Assembly: GCA_947073765.1 (NCBI GenBank)
Contig: CAMTMZ010000003.1
Coordinates: 1-64,000 of the forward strand
From: an uncultured Bacillota bacterium
Lineage (GTDB): Bacteria > Bacillota > Clostridia > Oscillospirales > Oscillospiraceae
Reading direction: 5' to 3'
Length of the DNA: 64,000 nt
Part shown: in pieces, positions 62,759-64,000 of the stretch
How positions within the stretch are numbered: position 1 is the first letter of the stretch
How the letters are laid out: the number at the start of each line of letters is the position of its first letter
Position numbers and translations under genes: made by a program
The notes under the pieces: model-generated
Seen by the model: only the letters and a program-made list of their open reading frames with translations
Database searches by the model: none
Told to the model about the DNA's origin: nothing

Positions 62759-64000
62759 ATGGATGGTCAGCTGGAATGGCAGGAAGAATACAGCACCGGA
62801 GTGGATGTAATCGACAGGGAACATCAGCGGCTTTTTAAGATTGTGAATAAGCTGTTCGCCTTTAAAGAGGAGGGGAAGGACAGCCAATGGACCTGTCAGG
62901 AGGGAATCAAATACTTCCGGGGACACGCGACGAAACACTTTGAGGATGAGGAGGCGTATATGGCCTCCATTGGCTATGAGGGCCTGGAGCGGCACCGGCG
63001 GATTCATCAGGGGTTTCGGGAGAACACGCTCCCAGCCCTGGAGCAGGAGCTGGAGCGGACAGATTATGCGCCCGACGCGGTGGACCACTTTCTGGGTGTG
63101 TGCACCGGGTGGCTGGTGGGGCACACCCTGACAGAGGACCAGGCCATTACCGGAAAGCGTGAGGGTACCTGGGAAGCCCTGCTGCCGGGACAAGAACTGA
63201 TGGAGATGAAAACAGTGGTTGCCCAGCTGGTATTTGATTTGTTCCGTTTAGAGTCTCAGCTGGTCAGTGACGCTTACAGTGGGGAAAAGTTTGGCAAGGG
63301 AGTATATTACCGGCTGGTATATGGCAGAGGGAAGGAGGAACAGCGGCAGGAGGTTATCCTGGTGTTTGAGGAGAAGCTGCTGGTAAACACGGTGGGGAAA
63401 ATTCTGGGCCTGCAGACCAGTAAGCTGGACAGCATGCTGCTCCACGCCGTGCGGTATACGGCCCAGCAGTTTGTGGAGCGGGTGATCAAGCGCCTGCCGG
63501 CCATGGCCGGCTGCAAGCTCAAAGAGGAGAACTTAATGTCCTATGAGCAATTTCAGCGGGTGTTTGAGCGCAAACAGCTCCAGGCCAGCCTGCTGTTCAA
63601 CACCGGAGGCGCGGGATATTTCGCCTTTTGCATCATTGCGCCCCATCTGCTGGAAAATGGATTGGTGACCCCCATTGAGCACGACAACGCCTTGGCCGAG
63701 GTGGAGAAGTATTTGCTGGAGAGGGAGGAACAGGAGAAACAGGAGCGGGTAAGGCATCTGCCCAAGGTGCTGATTGTGGACGACTCAGCGACAGTGCGGC
63801 ATAGCATGGAACAGCTGCTGAGGGAGGACTATGAGGTGGCCCAGGCGGAATCTGGCGTGGCCGCCATCCGCGGGATGACCCTGAACCGGCCGGACCTAGT
63901 TCTGCTGGACTATGAGATGCCGGTGGTCAATGGAAAGCAGACCCTGGAGATGTTCCGTTTGGAGAGGTCTTTTGCGGAAATTCCGGTGATTTTCCTCACC
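62759..64000 (+). CDS. Hemerythrin - central domain - receiver protein (truncated by window end)
   Basis: This gene is absent from the ORF track because it runs off the window; the frame is open from ATG 62759 (GGAGGAGGAG upstream) to base 64000 (414 codons). Residues about 1-135 are a bacteriohemerythrin domain with its iron ligands (DREHQRLF, HATKHFEDEEAYM, HRRIHQGF, HTLTED). A central region (about 145-325) looks like a CheX-type phosphatase fold. A receiver follows (VLIVDDSATVR; LVLLDYEMPVVNG; IPVIFLT). It may couple O2 or redox sensing to phosphorelay or chemotaxis. Confidence 0.88.
   Translation, partial: MDGQLEWQEEYSTGVDVIDREHQRLFKIVNKLFAFKEEGKDSQWTCQEGIKYFRGHATKHFEDEEAYMASIGYEGLERHRRIHQGFRENTLPALEQELERTDYAPDAVDHFLGVCTGWLVGHTLTEDQAITGKREGTWEALLPGQELMEMKTVVAQLVFDLFRLESQLVSDAYSGEKFGKGVYYRLVYGRGKEEQRQEVILVFEEKLLVNTVGKILGLQTSKLDSMLLHAVRYTAQQFVERVIKRLPAMAGCKLKEENLMSYEQFQRVFERKQLQASLLFNTGGAGYFAFCIIAPHLLENGLVTPIEHDNALAEVEKYLLEREEQEKQERVRHLPKVLIVDDSATVRHSMEQLLREDYEVAQAESGVAAIRGMTLNRPDLVLLDYEMPVVNGKQTLEMFRLERSFAEIPVIFLT

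Overview
The window looks like a chromosomal segment of a spore-forming, GC-rich, anaerobic Clostridia of the Oscillospiraceae type (Flavonifractor/Intestinimonas/Lawsonibacter-like). Evidence: sporulation and germination genes (gpr germination protease, spoIID with a textbook sigma-E promoter, a SpoIIQ-like M23 protein), Firmicutes-style RNA metabolism genes (RNase J, RNase Y), strong AGGAGG ribosome binding sites, sigma-A promoters with 17-bp spacers, and a TAXI-type TRAP transporter. The genus is an inference; no rRNA is present.

Layout. 1-3200: A+T-richer end of a mobile element, with the C-terminus of a large serine recombinase, a D12-class adenine methyltransferase overlapping an unknown gene, and a 9-bp tandem repeat, next to a tRNA-fMet/tRNA-Leu pair. 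3.7-10 kb (minus strand): GNAT acetyltransferase, orphan histidine-kinase-like protein, MATE exporter, BceAB-like ABC transporter. 10-14.8 kb (plus): a four-gene ABC-2 exporter operon containing a zinc-ribbon membrane protein. 14.9-17.7 kb: small membrane protein, gpr, rpsT, YihY/BrkB membrane protein. 17.9-25.3 kb: a 1597-residue multidomain protein (HD, helical repeats, NadD-like nucleotidyltransferase, GNAT-like and phosphoribosyltransferase-like parts) followed by a malate/lactate-dehydrogenase-like protein and an iron-sulfur-flavoprotein-like oxidoreductase. 25.3-36.6 kb: SpoIIQ-like protein, rpiB, rnj, a sugar nucleotidyltransferase fused to a mutase-like domain that lacks its catalytic loop, DUF1653, ArsC/Spx-like, WYL regulator, NfeD/SPFH pair, polysaccharide deacetylase and several tiny proteins. 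36.6-39 kb: secreted Cys/His-repeat protein, XRE regulator, PyrB carrying a PyrI-like zinc tail. 39.1-39.8 kb: five tRNAs (Gly, Arg, His, Gln, Lys).

40-49 kb is a signalling island. A solute-binding lipoprotein and a chemoreceptor run on the minus strand, divergent from a single-domain response regulator and two hybrid histidine kinases; the second kinase is fused to a C-terminal DegV lipid-binding domain. 49.3-56.1 kb is a LysR-controlled catabolic operon: opine/octopine-dehydrogenase-like enzyme, MmgE/PrpD-family protein, fused TRAP permease and TAXI binding protein. 56.2-64 kb returns to core genes: YcxB-like protein, rpsF-ssb-rpsR, gap, rny, spoIID, and a truncated hemerythrin/receiver protein.

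The most unusual items are the HK-REC-DegV fusion, the giant multidomain protein with its two redox-protein neighbours, two paralogous modules of a ~42-aa protein divergent from an XRE regulator (one frameshifted), the secreted Cys/His repeat protein, the PyrB-PyrI zinc-tail fusion, and a family of GCAAGC hairpin repeats after tRNA and other genes. All starts were chosen by hand from ribosome binding sites and often differ from the ORF track.
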